NCBI GenBank assembly: GCA_029449235.1
Contig: JANATG010000005.1
Coordinates: forward strand, 1,302,001-1,366,000
Direction: 5' to 3'
DNA: 64,000 nucleotides
Origin: Linnemannia schmuckeri
Taxonomy: Eukaryota; Mortierellomycota; Mortierellomycetes; Mortierellales; Mortierellaceae
The notes beneath the pieces were generated by a model. That model had not been told where the DNA came from and did not search any database. It was given only the letters and a program-made list of their open reading frames with translations. This document shows, piece after piece, positions 33,163-44,443 of this stretch (position 1 is the stretch's first letter; every line of letters starts with the position of its first letter). Both the position numbers and the translations under genes were made by a program.

Positions 33163-35942
33163 ATGGATTCTTCTCAACGATCGTCGTATACATTGCTCGA
33201 AGCAAGTGAAGTCAACCTCTACATCGCCAAAGAGGTAGCGGCGGCATCATCAACAAACGTACAACAGTGCACAAGAGGTTGGAAGCGATACATTGCCCCT
33301 GTTGTCCTGCTCTGCACCATGGTAAGCGAAGAAACAGATGGGTCTAGACAATCACCTTTGGCTGGCCTGGAAAATTTCGAGTGTCAATGGTGTTGCGATG
33401 TCAGTCTGTCACGGTGGATACCCCACTCCATGCCTCACTTCCTACTCTTCTCTACTCCTCATCCATCGCATTCTCCTCACTTTCCCCTCCCTCTTCCTTT
33501 TTTCTTCCTCTCCCTACCCCTCTCTCTGGCTTATTGAAATTTTCGTCGTAGCATACATACATGCACACGACAAGAGAGGAAGGAGGGCGGCAGAGTCCGG
33601 TTAACTAGTGCGCGATGTGAGTTATTGTGTCTGGATCGATCTTGTTACCACTACCTTTCTACCCCTCCTCATGTGCTCTTCCTTGTACTCGTACTCCTTA
33701 CTCCTTTCGTTTGTCTATTGTCTGCTCAGTCTTTTGATAACCCTACACACGCAATTATGCCAGTTTTCGTCTCCTTTGCTGTATTGTCTCTTTTTCTCCT
33801 CTCTTCTTTCTCCTCGTACTCCTCTTCCTGCTTTTGCCCTTGTTCCATCTCCTGGCTTCCTTTTTTTTCTTCGTACTTTTGGATCCCCTTTTTTTCGTTT
33901 TCTTCGCGCTTTACATCTTTTCCTCGTCTTACTCCTTTATTTCGAAGTCAGAAAGAAAGAAGATAACTCCTGAGTGTCAAAAGGCACGGTGGTGGTGGTG
34001 TATGCTATTTTTCTCTCTCTTGCAGCTCACAGACTTCTCAGTTGTACAAGCTGCCTGGTTGGCGGTCAGTGTAGATGCGATTACGCTTCTCCTCTCCTCT
34101 CGTACGACCCCGTTCCCTCCTCTTTCCTATTTTTCCACTTGTGGTCTTTAATTGTTGAGCACGAGCCTACAACGAAGGTCCGGAGCTGTCTTTTCTCTGT
34201 GGTCCCTACTCAACCTTTTTCTTTGTTTGTCTCTTTCTTTTTTTCTCCCTTCTCTTTCTTCTCTTCCTTTTCTTCTCTCATCCTCTCCCTTTCTTCTCCC
34301 ATTTCATCTTTTTCTTTCTTTTATTTCTGTTCTCTCTAAAAATTCATTCTCGACAAAAGACTTGGCAGGAAAATCAGATTACTCTTTTTTCAAGAGACAC
34401 TACCGCAGCAAGCTGAACACCCAAGACATCGTTCTTCTATTTTCCTCTTCTGCGTTTCTTTTCGACGGACACAAAACACAAACTAGATCCCGACAACGTT
34501 TTTGCTTTTACACGTCATTCAAGCAAGGACCACTCGCAGTTACCTCTACTCCAACAGTAATAACAACAGCAAGCTCAACTACCAGATCTACGACGGCATC
34601 AACGACGTGTACGAATACGATAAACAACAACCGCCACAAAAACAACAACAGCAACAGCAGGTAGCAGGTCACCACAACGTTCACTTGGTTCCTACACTTT
34701 CGGTTGGATTGGACAGTATGTGCATTGGAGTTATTGCGGTGTCGTTGATTGGGCTCTTAGGAGTCGCTAGAGGAAACCGGCGCCTTATGAATCTGGTACG
34801 TTTTTTTTTCGAGAAGGGATATTTTTGACTCAACACGTATCGATACTATGTATTTTTTTTTTTTTTTTTTTTTTTTATAGTTACACAAGGAAAGGAGACA
34901 CGCTGTGACGCGCTGGGATTGAAAACAACGCATGGTGGACTGACCACAGATTCTTTTGGTTTATATTTATGATGTCAAAAAAAAATAGTACTTTGGGTTT
35001 GTAATGGTGTTCATCAGTATCCAGGCACTGTTTGCGGTGAAAGGATTCTTGTCGGGAGCCGACTGGGTCAGGGATGCATTGGACCGGTCATGGACAAACG
35101 CATACGAGACTGATAAAGACTTGATCCGCGACCTGCAGTCCGAGGTATGATCTTCTTCCTTTTTCTTACTTTTTCTTTTTCTTTTTTTTGTGCAAACGTA
35201 AACGTCAAGGGAATTTTTATTGATTTATGGAAAATAGAGAGGGATCAAAAAAGAACGTATTGGCTTCTAAACATGATTGTCTAACTGCTCTTCATTGTTT
35301 CACAATCGTTGATAAACACTAGTTCAATTGCAAGGGATTCTTTGATGAAGAAGATAGGTCACTAGAGACAAGTACAGGATACGGGGGCCATCTCCCCAAC
35401 TGCAGTGATATCCTCGAAAAGACCTTTGGCAGCAGACTGGAGCGACTTGGAACGACGATCCTTTGGATTCGCTTGATCCAGGTAAGCTATCACTCCCTTC
35501 TTTTAATCTTTCGTGGCGCTTTTTTGTGGTCCATGGTGCGAGCAGTAGAACCTATATATGCCACTACTATGCGCTGTCTTATCTAACTATAGTCATGTTC
35601 CTGTAATGCGAATAACTGATATAGCTTGCGGGAGTGCTATTGTTGTCAGTTTTGTTCAAATACTTGGTGATTCTGGACCAGTTGGACATTGACAAGGAGG
35701 AGGAGGCGCTCGAGGCACAGCAATCAGAGATGCTCGACAGCGGCAAATCAGGATATTATTTCTTGACAGAGAAGCAGATGGCGGATTCTGATGTCCATGT
35801 ACCGTTGCTCTTGTGCCAGGAGGAGGATGAAGAGGACGGTGGTGCCCGGGAGTTGTACACGGATGAAGATGATAGTGATTGTGATGATGCGTCCGTCGCA
35901 TCGTCCGATAATGGGTCCCAGATCACTATTATCGTTGCATGA
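33163..35942 (+). CDS. Tetraspanin-like four-helix membrane protein
   Basis: Six exons: 33163-33321, 34026-34064, 34487-34795, 34989-35144, 35323-35481, 35625-35942, all phase 0, 379 residues. Predicted helices are: TM1 from YIAPVVLLCTM into the second exon; TM2 around CIGVIAVSLIGLLGVARG; TM3 YFGFVMVFISIQALFAV; TM4 around LIQLAGVLLLSVLFKYLVIL. Between TM3 and TM4 a short large-extracellular-loop-like segment reads LDRSWTNAYETDKDLIRDLQ, then FNCKGFFDEEDR and HLPNCSD. This matches tetraspanin loops except that the hallmark CCG is CKG. The first loop carries an unusual Gln-rich insert. The C-terminal tail (about 80 residues) is acidic. The short second exon (39 nt) is the least certain part. Confidence 0.75.
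34853..34876. repeat. Poly(T) tract inside a tetraspanin intron
   Basis: 24 T in the intron between exons 3 and 4 of the tetraspanin-like gene, followed by a TATAG that is not the acceptor used in my model. Confidence 0.85.
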
Positions 35943-38900
35943 ACACACACAAACAATTACAAGCATGTAGAGAGATAGTAAGAAAGAAGGAGATGTCAAA
36001 CAAATGTAATATTACTTTTATTCATGATAATGGTGAAGAAGGAATTCTCCCGCGGTTGGGAAAGGAAAGTAAAAAAGGAAGACAGGAAGAAAGTAATGGA
36101 AGGACGGAAACGAAAAAATAAAAGGGTTGTGCGCCCATGCTAGACTAATACTTGAAGAAATGTACCTGTTTTGTTTTGTTTTGTTTTTTTTTTGAGAGGA
36201 GGTGAAGGATGGCAGTGCGAATGGGATTCCATCCCGCTATGGTGTATTATTTTTTTCTCATCTTTGTTTATGAGCAACACATGGTCATTTTTTTCTCTTC
36301 CTTTTGTTGTTGTTATTGTGCCCTGCCTAAACTGGATTGGAGGAACGTGAGAGCAAAAAAAAAATACACAACGCCAGGATTTCACGCTCAGTCATCTTTT
36401 TTTTGTAGGAAAATTAGCAAACAAGATATAGAGTTGAGGTAGGAAATGAGAGGCGAAAGAAGGGAAGAAAAAAGGGAGACGAAGAAGGAGGCACGTTTTT
36501 TTTTTTTTTTTTTTCCTTCCGCTCGCCCAAACATCAACAGACGCAAAAGTATGATGACGAGATGGGGTCTTTTTGGGCGTGCACAAAAAAAAAAATGTTG
36601 ACAAAAGTGGGCTCAAATAGGTTTTGTTGTTTACCAGTCCGTCTGCCTGAGTTTCGAATGATTGTTTGTTTTACCTTTGGAAGGAAAGGAAGGCGACGGA
36701 ATGGATGAGGCAAAGAATAATTACACGGTGGAATGGGGCAAGCAAAGCAAAAACAAAGCAAAACAAGGGAAAAATAAATCAAAGCGAGCGCGCGGAAACG
36801 TATGCCATTCATCTCCCCATATTTTCCTGCATGACCATGGGGATGGGGAACAAAGGGTAAGAATTTGGCAAGCGGACAATACGGAAGATCGATTTGGGCT
36901 CACATCGATTGGATTGGAAGGAAGGAAGGAAGGATTGGGTGGTGGGTAGGGGTTAGTTAAAAGAACGGACAATAGACGGCTAAGGCTCCCAAGGGGACAA
37001 TTTCGACCGTTGGAGTTGATGACATAGAATGGAAAGAAGTGATGGAAGGAATCGACTGAAAGGCCATACCATGGCGTAGATGCATTGACAACATGATGGA
37101 AGGATGATATTACTGGCATGAAAAAGAAGAGCATTTGCGGTACGATAAGGGGGTGGAGTGAAAAATGCAAGGGACTTTGTTTGTCTGTCAAGATTCCAGA
37201 TTCATGGCGTGTCTGTGAGTGCGAAAGGTGGAGCAAAGAAAGGTGAAATGAGGTTACGGAAAGGGGAGAGGAGAGTGACAGGAACAAGCAATTGAACTTT
37301 AGATGCGGTTTACTTTGTTGTAGTTGTTTGTTTTCTTCATCTTGTTTTTTGTTTATTTGTTTGCTTGTTTAATTGTTTGTTTGCTTGTCGTCAAAGAGTG
37401 TCTGTGTGTGGAGGGGTGGATGCGGTGAACAGGGGAGGAACAGCAACAGGAAACAAGATAAGAGGGATGACAGAGAGGTATATAAAGCGGCGCGCGAAAA
37501 CAAAATCCAATAAAAAGAGTGCGGCTCGCCTATGGCATGACAGAGTTTGACTGAACAGGCAGACAATTCTCCCTTGGTGGGTTGAAATTGATGGAAGGTG
37601 AGAGTGGATGTCATCGACAGAGAGGGGACTAAGGGACAGAGCGCGATCGCACTCTTACATACGCACTTGTTTCCAACGAACAGAACGAACAAACAAAGCA
37701 AAGACAACAAGTTGACGCCCCTTTTCTCATATTCTATTCCAGATGCTCTCATCCCCAAATCAGTCATAGTCCTTTTTTCTTTTTGTGTCTCCTCTTTTTT
37801 TGCCGCCCTTTCCCTCTTCCACTCTCTCTCCTCCTCTTACCCTTCTTCCGCTCTTCCGCTCTTCCCCTCTTCCTTTCTCCTCCTCCGCTCTGCCCTCTTC
37901 CCTATTCTTTCTTCCCGTCCTTCACCCCTCTCTACCCTTTTCCTCTTCCCTTTCGCGCCCGACTTGCTCTAGACGACATTCGGATTCACTCCTCTTTGCC
38001 CCATCACTCTCTTCACATTCTCATTTAGAAACAACTCATCTTGGTAGGCCATTCCTGCTCTTCCCTCTCTCACTCTCTCTCTCTTCTCCACTGCAACGAC
38101 CTCAACCACCTATCCTTTAATTCTTTTCAAGTGTTCATATGGCTTTTCAACAACACCTCCTCGATACCGGGATTTTGGCATTTACGCGATAAAAAGCAAT
38201 ACAAGATCCAATATGCACCCTATCAACACCGTCGCTTATGATTTGACTTGCTACATCGCCGAGGCAGCTCACTTATGGATGACAGTATTTGTGTCGTCTT
38301 TTTTTGGTTTGCTGTCTGTGTGTGCGGCGAGAGGTTCGACAGAGCAGGATTTTTTTTTTTAGGAAGGTGGTTGGAAGTTGAATCTCATCCGCTTTGACCT
38401 TCCCCTTTTTTTCCTTTTAGAAAGGGGTAAGGATGATGAAGTGGGCAGAGAGTGGGATGAGGGGAAGGAAGAGGAGAGTCAACACCACTCACAAACACGC
38501 ATATAGACGCATATATACACGCACGACGGGCGATTTCCTTACGAGGGTCGACCTAGCTTTGTATACATGCAACTACGGCAAGCAGGACAGGAAGGACAGG
38601 ACAGGACGCAAGAAAGCGGTTTTTTTGGGTTCTTGATTGAAGTCCAAGCCACCAAAGTGGCTCCAACCCGATTTCTTTTTCAAGGAGTGTGAAGTTGAAG
38701 TTGGAACTCAATCAACTGATATCAAAAGGTCGTCCTTTTAAATTCTCCTCACACTCTTTTTTCCCTTCTCCTTTCCTTCTCCTCTCCCCTCTTTTCTTCT
38801 TTCCTTATTAGTTGTATCCGCACCACACACGAGATCTGGACGCGTCTCTCTCTTTTCTCATCCTTCATTCAGCAAATTAAAAACCAGGAAATAGGAAGCA

Positions 38901-39030
38901 GCCACACACATACACATACATACACGCGCACACAAACACAAAGGCAAACGGGATAGAGGACAGCCGACAGCTACAAGAGCGCACAATTAAAAACGACCGA
39001 CAAATCGATCGCATCCAAGAAACACAATCA
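35943..39030. other. 3.1 kb upstream of TUP1 without a supported gene
   Basis: It holds the tetraspanin 3' region and a long TUP1 upstream region. A pyrimidine-rich block lies at 37760-38120 on the plus strand, with smaller ones at 38730-38810. Simple motifs include GGAAGGAAGGAA near 36915, TTTGTTTGCTTG units near 37355-37390 and AGGACAGGACAGG near 38590. Open frames seen here have repetitive composition and no family. A long upstream region fits a regulated gene with distal control or 5' UTR introns. Confidence 0.5.
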
Positions 39031-42000
39031 ATGTCAGGAATTTACAACCACCGCCCCATGGTCCCAGGTCGCAGTGCTGGTGTGCCCGAATGGCTCGATC
39101 TCATCAAACAAGAGTTTGAGAGCCTTGGCCACGAAGCCATGGTTGCCAAGGCACAACGGGACGAGTGTGAACACAAGAGTATGTACATACCCTTCGTCAT
39201 TTTTTTTTGTGCTTCTTAATTGTTGAAACTCGGCTCACATTCGCAATATATCCTACTCATGCCTGATCAACGCTCACACAAACAGACTCAAACGAACGAC
39301 CTTGGTTGGTTGGCTGGACACTCAACCACTCTTACTGAGTATTGTCTACGTTCGTTTAGAAAGCTGAGCAATAGTGGCAAACATCAACAATAATATCAAC
39401 AACAACAAACAAATAGTTGGTCACTAGGCACGGGAGAGAAAGATTCAATGGATCAGGGATCATAACAAACAACCCAGCTAGTAACGCGTTCATACTTTCT
39501 TCCTCCTTTCTTTATCATTCTTCTGCTTCATCTTTCTTTTTGATGGCATTGCTGTGAATTTCATAACGCAGTCAATAACCAGATTCGCGAGATGGACGTC
39601 TTCAGAGGATTGCTCTACGACCTTGAAAGGAAACACGAAGCCATGAAGACTCAATACCAAATGTAAGCATCGCTTTGATTTGATTGATACTAAGTCTGTC
39701 GCGCGCATCCATGATCCATTGATATATCTCTATATCCTGTTTTGTCACATTTCAAAGATGCAATCATCAACTTTCAGCTCTATTCATGATCGATACACTG
39801 ACATTGAATGGGTATTGCATTGTTCATCATTCAACTCCTTGACCAACTCCAAAACAGGGTCGAGGAAGAGGTTGTGAGATTAAGACGTGAGGTCGAGCAG
39901 CGCGGAGGTGTCGTTCAGATACCCCACCAAATGTCGCACGCTCAGCCACCTCCGCCCAACATCGGTCACGGACAATCGAATCTATTTGGTGGAATTATTA
40001 GCGGAGGTCCCGGAGGTCCTGGTTTAGTCGCCCCTCCTCAAATGGTCGATCCCTCTCAGCAGCAACAGCAGCAAGTACAGCAGCAACAACAACAGCAACA
40101 GCAAGCACAGCAACAACAGTCGCAGCAACAGCAGCAGCAGCAACAGCAACAACAACATCACATGCAGCAGGTTCAGCAGCAACAACATCATCAACAGCAG
40201 CAACATATGCAACAGCAGCAAAATCAACAGCAACAGCATCCCTATGGTGGTGGTCCCAACATGCCTCCTGCCCCAGGAGGACCTCATTCACCATACATGA
40301 ACGGAAACAATGGAGTGCCTCAACAAGGACAACCTCAGCCAAAGCGATTCAAGACCGAGAGTGATGGACCTCGGTTCAAGACCGAGGGAGAGATCCCACC
40401 GCCTGGTGCGCCAGGCAACATGTACGGCAACATGTCGCCAAACCCCCATGGTGTGCCTAATGGCCAGCCTCAAAACATGGGTCCCAACTACTCACCTGTC
40501 CCACCACCATCATCAAAACAATCTATGAAGACTGGAAAGGTATTTTATCGTCGCAGTTAGGCTATTTCCCCGCAAGGAGCTCTCGGACCTCTGTAGCGAT
40601 TCATCTGAATACGACGATTAAATTGCGTCTGTTTTTTTTTATATCTCTCTCTCTTTTTCACTCTCTCTCTCGATAACCTGATGTAGCAGCAAGGAGGCCC
40701 ATACATACAGGCAAAGGACGACACAGGACCTCAATCGGGAGCCAATAAACGGAAACAAGGAGCAACCTCAGGAACACCCACCGCAGTTGCTCGCCCCGGT
40801 CGTGGTGGCAATACACCCTCGGCCAACTGGAGTGATGACCCTGACAACGTTCCAGCCCAACTGAAACGAGAAGGCGCTGATTGGTTTGCAATGTAGGTTT
40901 GCGCTAGAATTTATGTTGTTGCTGTTTCATACACGAGCACGCGACCGTACCCATGTGGATCATGGTACTTACAGCATACAATTTTTTCTATTTACAGCTC
41001 CAACCCTAAAGTTGCCCAGCAACTGAGAGTTGATCTTGTCCACACGATGGAGCACTCAAGGTAAGCCCACGATAATCAGTCGGGTGTTGAGTTCAGTATG
41101 TGTTTGAATTAAATTGACGTTTAAGAAACTGACTTTGTTCTGTTCTTTTTCTGTAAATAGTGTTGTGTGCTGTGTAAGATTCAGCGCAGATGGCAAATAC
41201 CTTGCTACTGGATGCAATCGTAGTGCACAGATCTTTGATATTCAATCTGGACAAAGTGTGTGGTCAGTATTAGCGCAGCCCTAAAACTATGACATGATCT
41301 TCCAGTACTGCGTTGGAAATGAGGCCGCCTGACTGAATTTTGTCGTGATTGGGTTGTTTTCGTATTTAGTGTTCTTGCTGATGATACCGCTGGAAAGGAC
41401 GACTTGTATATTCGCTCAGTCTGCTTCAGCCCTGATGGAAAATACCTTGCTACTGGCGCCGAGGATAAGCAAATCAGGGTAAGCGGTGAATGAATTTAGC
41501 CATGAGCTCCAGAATGTACGCCGACTGCAAGAAAAAGAGCATTAGCGGCTAATATATTTGTATTCTCGATCTTTCTGCTCTCATAATAGATCTGGGAGAT
41601 TGGACGTAAAAAGATTCGCATGATTTTGAAGGGCCACGAGCAGGACATCTACTCCCTGGACTTCTCCAGAGACGGAAGGATTATTGTTTCAGGATCTGGC
41701 GATCAGACGGCACGTATTTGGGATATGGATACTGGCAAGTGTCTCTACGTCCTCACAGTTGGTGATGTTGATCTCAAGGATGCTGGTGTGACATCTGTTG
41801 CTATCTCACCGGACGGCCGTCTTGTCGCTGCTGGATCGCTGGATAGGATGGTACGTGTCTGGGATACTCAAACGGGCCAGTTGCTTGAAAAGTTGGAAGG
41901 ACACAAAGATTCTGTTTACAGTGTGGCCTTTGCACCTGATGGTAAGACTCTTGTTTCTGGAAGTTTGGATCGGACGCTCAAGGCATGGGATTTGAACCTT

Positions 42001-42486
42001 GGCGGCAGACCAGGCCCCAATGGACCATCACGAGGCACTTTCTGCAAGGCAACGTTCAACGGACACAAGGTAAAGAACGTGCTTTTTTTTTAGGCTCATC
42101 TTGCCAATGTTACTTGGCTGAAACAACGGTGGTCTAATATAGCTGGTTCAACACAATTATAGGATTTTGTTCTCTCTGTTGCCGTGTCTCCTGATGGTAA
42201 GTGGCTCGTCTCAGGATCCAAGGACCGTGGTGTTCAATTCTGGGATCCCAATACTGGACAAGTTCAGTTCATGCTCCAAGGCCATAAAAACTCTGGTAAG
42301 TCTTCACGCAGATATTGCTGTCAAGTTTTAGCTAGATGCTGTCTTGTGGTTTTTGCTTACTAGACACCTCTTATTTCTGTTCATATAGTTATTTCGGTTG
42401 CTCTGAGTCCGGCTGGAACCTACTTTGCAACCGGTTCTGGTGATACGCGTGCGCGTGTCTGGAGTTACGAGTCGCTTGAACTCTAG
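39031..42486 (+). CDS. TUP1: General transcriptional co-repressor Tup1
   Basis: Ten exons: 39031-39178, 39572-39662, 39858-40539, 40687-40892, 40998-41060, 41161-41262, 41370-41478, 41590-42069, 42163-42295, 42389-42486, giving 703 residues. The N-terminal Tup_N helix (EWLDLIKQEFESLG, then QIREMDVFRGLLYDLERKH) forms the tetramer that binds Cyc8/Ssn6. A long Gln-rich region with His and Met follows, then Pro/Gly-rich sequence. A C-terminal seven-bladed WD40 propeller has repeat ends such as SGSGDQTARIWD, AGSLDRMVRVWD, SGSLDRTLKAWD and TGSGDTRARVWS. Tup1 represses genes through chromatin and repressor contacts in the nucleus. The ORC6 gene starts 159 nt downstream. The exon 4 acceptor is a TAGCAG tandem site. 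Confidence 0.97.
40063..40245 (+). repeat. CAG/CAA tract coding polyglutamine in TUP1
   Basis: Mixed CAG/CAA codons encode a nearly continuous Gln run with scattered Val, Ala, His and Met. The codon mixture limits pure-repeat slippage. Confidence 0.9.
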
Positions 42487-42644
42487 CATGAATGAGCATG
42501 AAATAAAAAATTCGACATTTTTTTTTCTTTACTGGTTAGCAAGCCACCGCCACCATTTTTACGTTGTTTTTTCGTCAACCACTCTCACTCACTTCTCCTT
42601 GCAATTGCATCACTCTCTCAACCGATCCGGACATACAGCTCAAC

Positions 42645-44279
42645 ATGTCACGACGCGACATTGCTGTGATCCTCGAACGCCTCACACTTGATCATCGAAC
42701 ATCACTAGCAGAGAAGGCGTGCGCGTACCTGCAGGCAGTGGAGTCTAATGGAGCGATCAGGAACAGCCCCAGCCACGCTGCTATTTGCGTCGATATCGCT
42801 GCCGACCAGTACGTGGACTCTCGCTTTTCGTGCAACATCCGCATCTGTTGCTAGCGACTGTGATAATAAGATGAACAATATACTTATTCGTTCATTTGTT
42901 TTTATCTATTGATGTGAGTGAAGGTTGTCGATAGAGGTATCACGACAAGCCCTTATTCTCCTCTCAGGGGCGCCATCGCATGTCACCTATGCGAACGCCC
43001 TTCAAACACTCACGGAATTCTTGACAAGATCAGGAAACAAGGATGAGCGGAGCGTTGGGGCGGGCAGCAAGAGTTTTGTGACTCAGGGCATCAGCAACAA
43101 CACACGACACGCCCACATGCGGAGGTTACTCTCCTCGTCCACGGTATCGACTCTTCGACAGCTGGCTGTCCAATATGGGTCTATGGAGATGGATGACCTG
43201 GTTCTGGAGTGCCTAGAGCAGTTTTTCGACGTCTGGGTTCGGTCGCTGGTGCCGGCGCAGAGGGTACACGTTGTCTACTCGCATGAGAAGTGGATGGGCG
43301 CCGCTTTCTGGCTGTGTGCAATGGCAAGGAATATGGTTGCCCCGAAGGAAGCGGAAGATTCGGACGAAGATAAAACCAAAAAAGCGACGACAACAACAAC
43401 AACAGCAGGAAGTACTGCGAAGCCGAAAAAGATTGGCGGGCGTCAGGGCAAGGAGCTGAAGGACATGATCATGGCAGCCGTTGGACACAAAGTCCAAAAG
43501 AAGGAGCTCGAGACGACCATCAAGCTGATAGAGGAAAAGGTCCCGGATTATTTCGTTTCTCTGATGAAACCCAGTGGAGGCGCGAGCGCTGCAAAAACGA
43601 CCGCTCCAAGGAAACGGAAGATATCGAGTAACAACGGCACGAGTACAGGAGGAGCAGAAGTCATGACCACTGACCAAGGAGACGCTTCGGCAACACAGCA
43701 CCGAGAGAATGGCAGTGCGCTTGGGGATGATCCTGAGAATGAGGAGCAGTCAGGACCTAGCTCAAACAGACGGAGAAGGCAACAAGCGACAGATCCTTAT
43801 CAGCGACTTGGAACAAAGCGGACGATTTCAAACGTCAGCCAAATCTCTCGTTCGTCTGATGCAGAGAATGATGAAGGCGAATCAACAAGTCAAGTGACGC
43901 GACCTGCATCAAAACGTACAAAGATGGACGTTCAGGCTGGACCGGAGCTGTCATCAGCAGGGATCATGAGCGTCAAGAAAGGCGCGTCTCGTAAGAATCT
44001 CAAGGGAGTGGCTGCAGCCTCACAGACCGCCAGCCAAATGCTCGGCCAGCGCCGCAAAACTGGAGGCATCTATAGCATGGTAAGGGGCTGTTTTTTCTCT
44101 CTCTCTGAGAGTTTGACGAGGATGGTGCTCCCTGAAAGGCTGAATATTGACTGCTGTATAACTGCGTGCATGTGTATGAATATTAGATTCCACGAATCAA
44201 GTACGAGAACACCCGGGCCTATGCACATTACCAGGAATGGCGAACTCGTATTTTGAAGGCGGTGAAAACCGCTGTATGA
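42645..44279 (+). CDS. ORC6: Origin recognition complex subunit 6
   Basis: Three exons, 42645-42808, 42924-44079 and 44187-44279, give 470 residues. The N-terminal cyclin-like/TFIIB-like domain reads CVDIAADQLSIEVSRQALIL then LSGAPSHVTYANALQTL, the conserved Orc6 core. A second helical lobe is at VVYSHEKWMGAAFWLCAMA. A long charged, Ser/Thr/Lys-rich middle follows, with Arg-Lys-rich patches (PRKRKISS, RRRRQQ) that could be nuclear signals and CDK targets. The last 31 residues, on their own exon, contain AHYQEWRTRILKAV, the C-terminal motif that in animals contacts Orc3. Length is nearer to yeast Orc6 (435) than human (252). Orc6 is needed to load MCM2-7 at origins. Confidence 0.9.
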
Positions 44280-44443
44280 ACGCAAAAATAAAGATTAAAA
44301 AAATCAAACATCAACTCTCTTTTGCCACCAAATTTTCAGGACAAACAGAAAAATTTGGCTCTTTCGAGTTTCACATTTTTCCCTTCTTCTTTCAACATCA
44401 ACATTACCTCACATCGATTCAGAAACTCATCGAATTACAGGAG

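Noticed and set aside
36721..37287. 188-residue minus-strand frame
   Set aside because: Repetitive Ser/Phe/Pro composition, no family, no supporting splice or promoter context; probably chance in skewed DNA.
40024..40342. Leu- and Val/Ala-rich minus-strand frames
   Set aside because: They are antisense translations of the TUP1 CAG/CAA tract.
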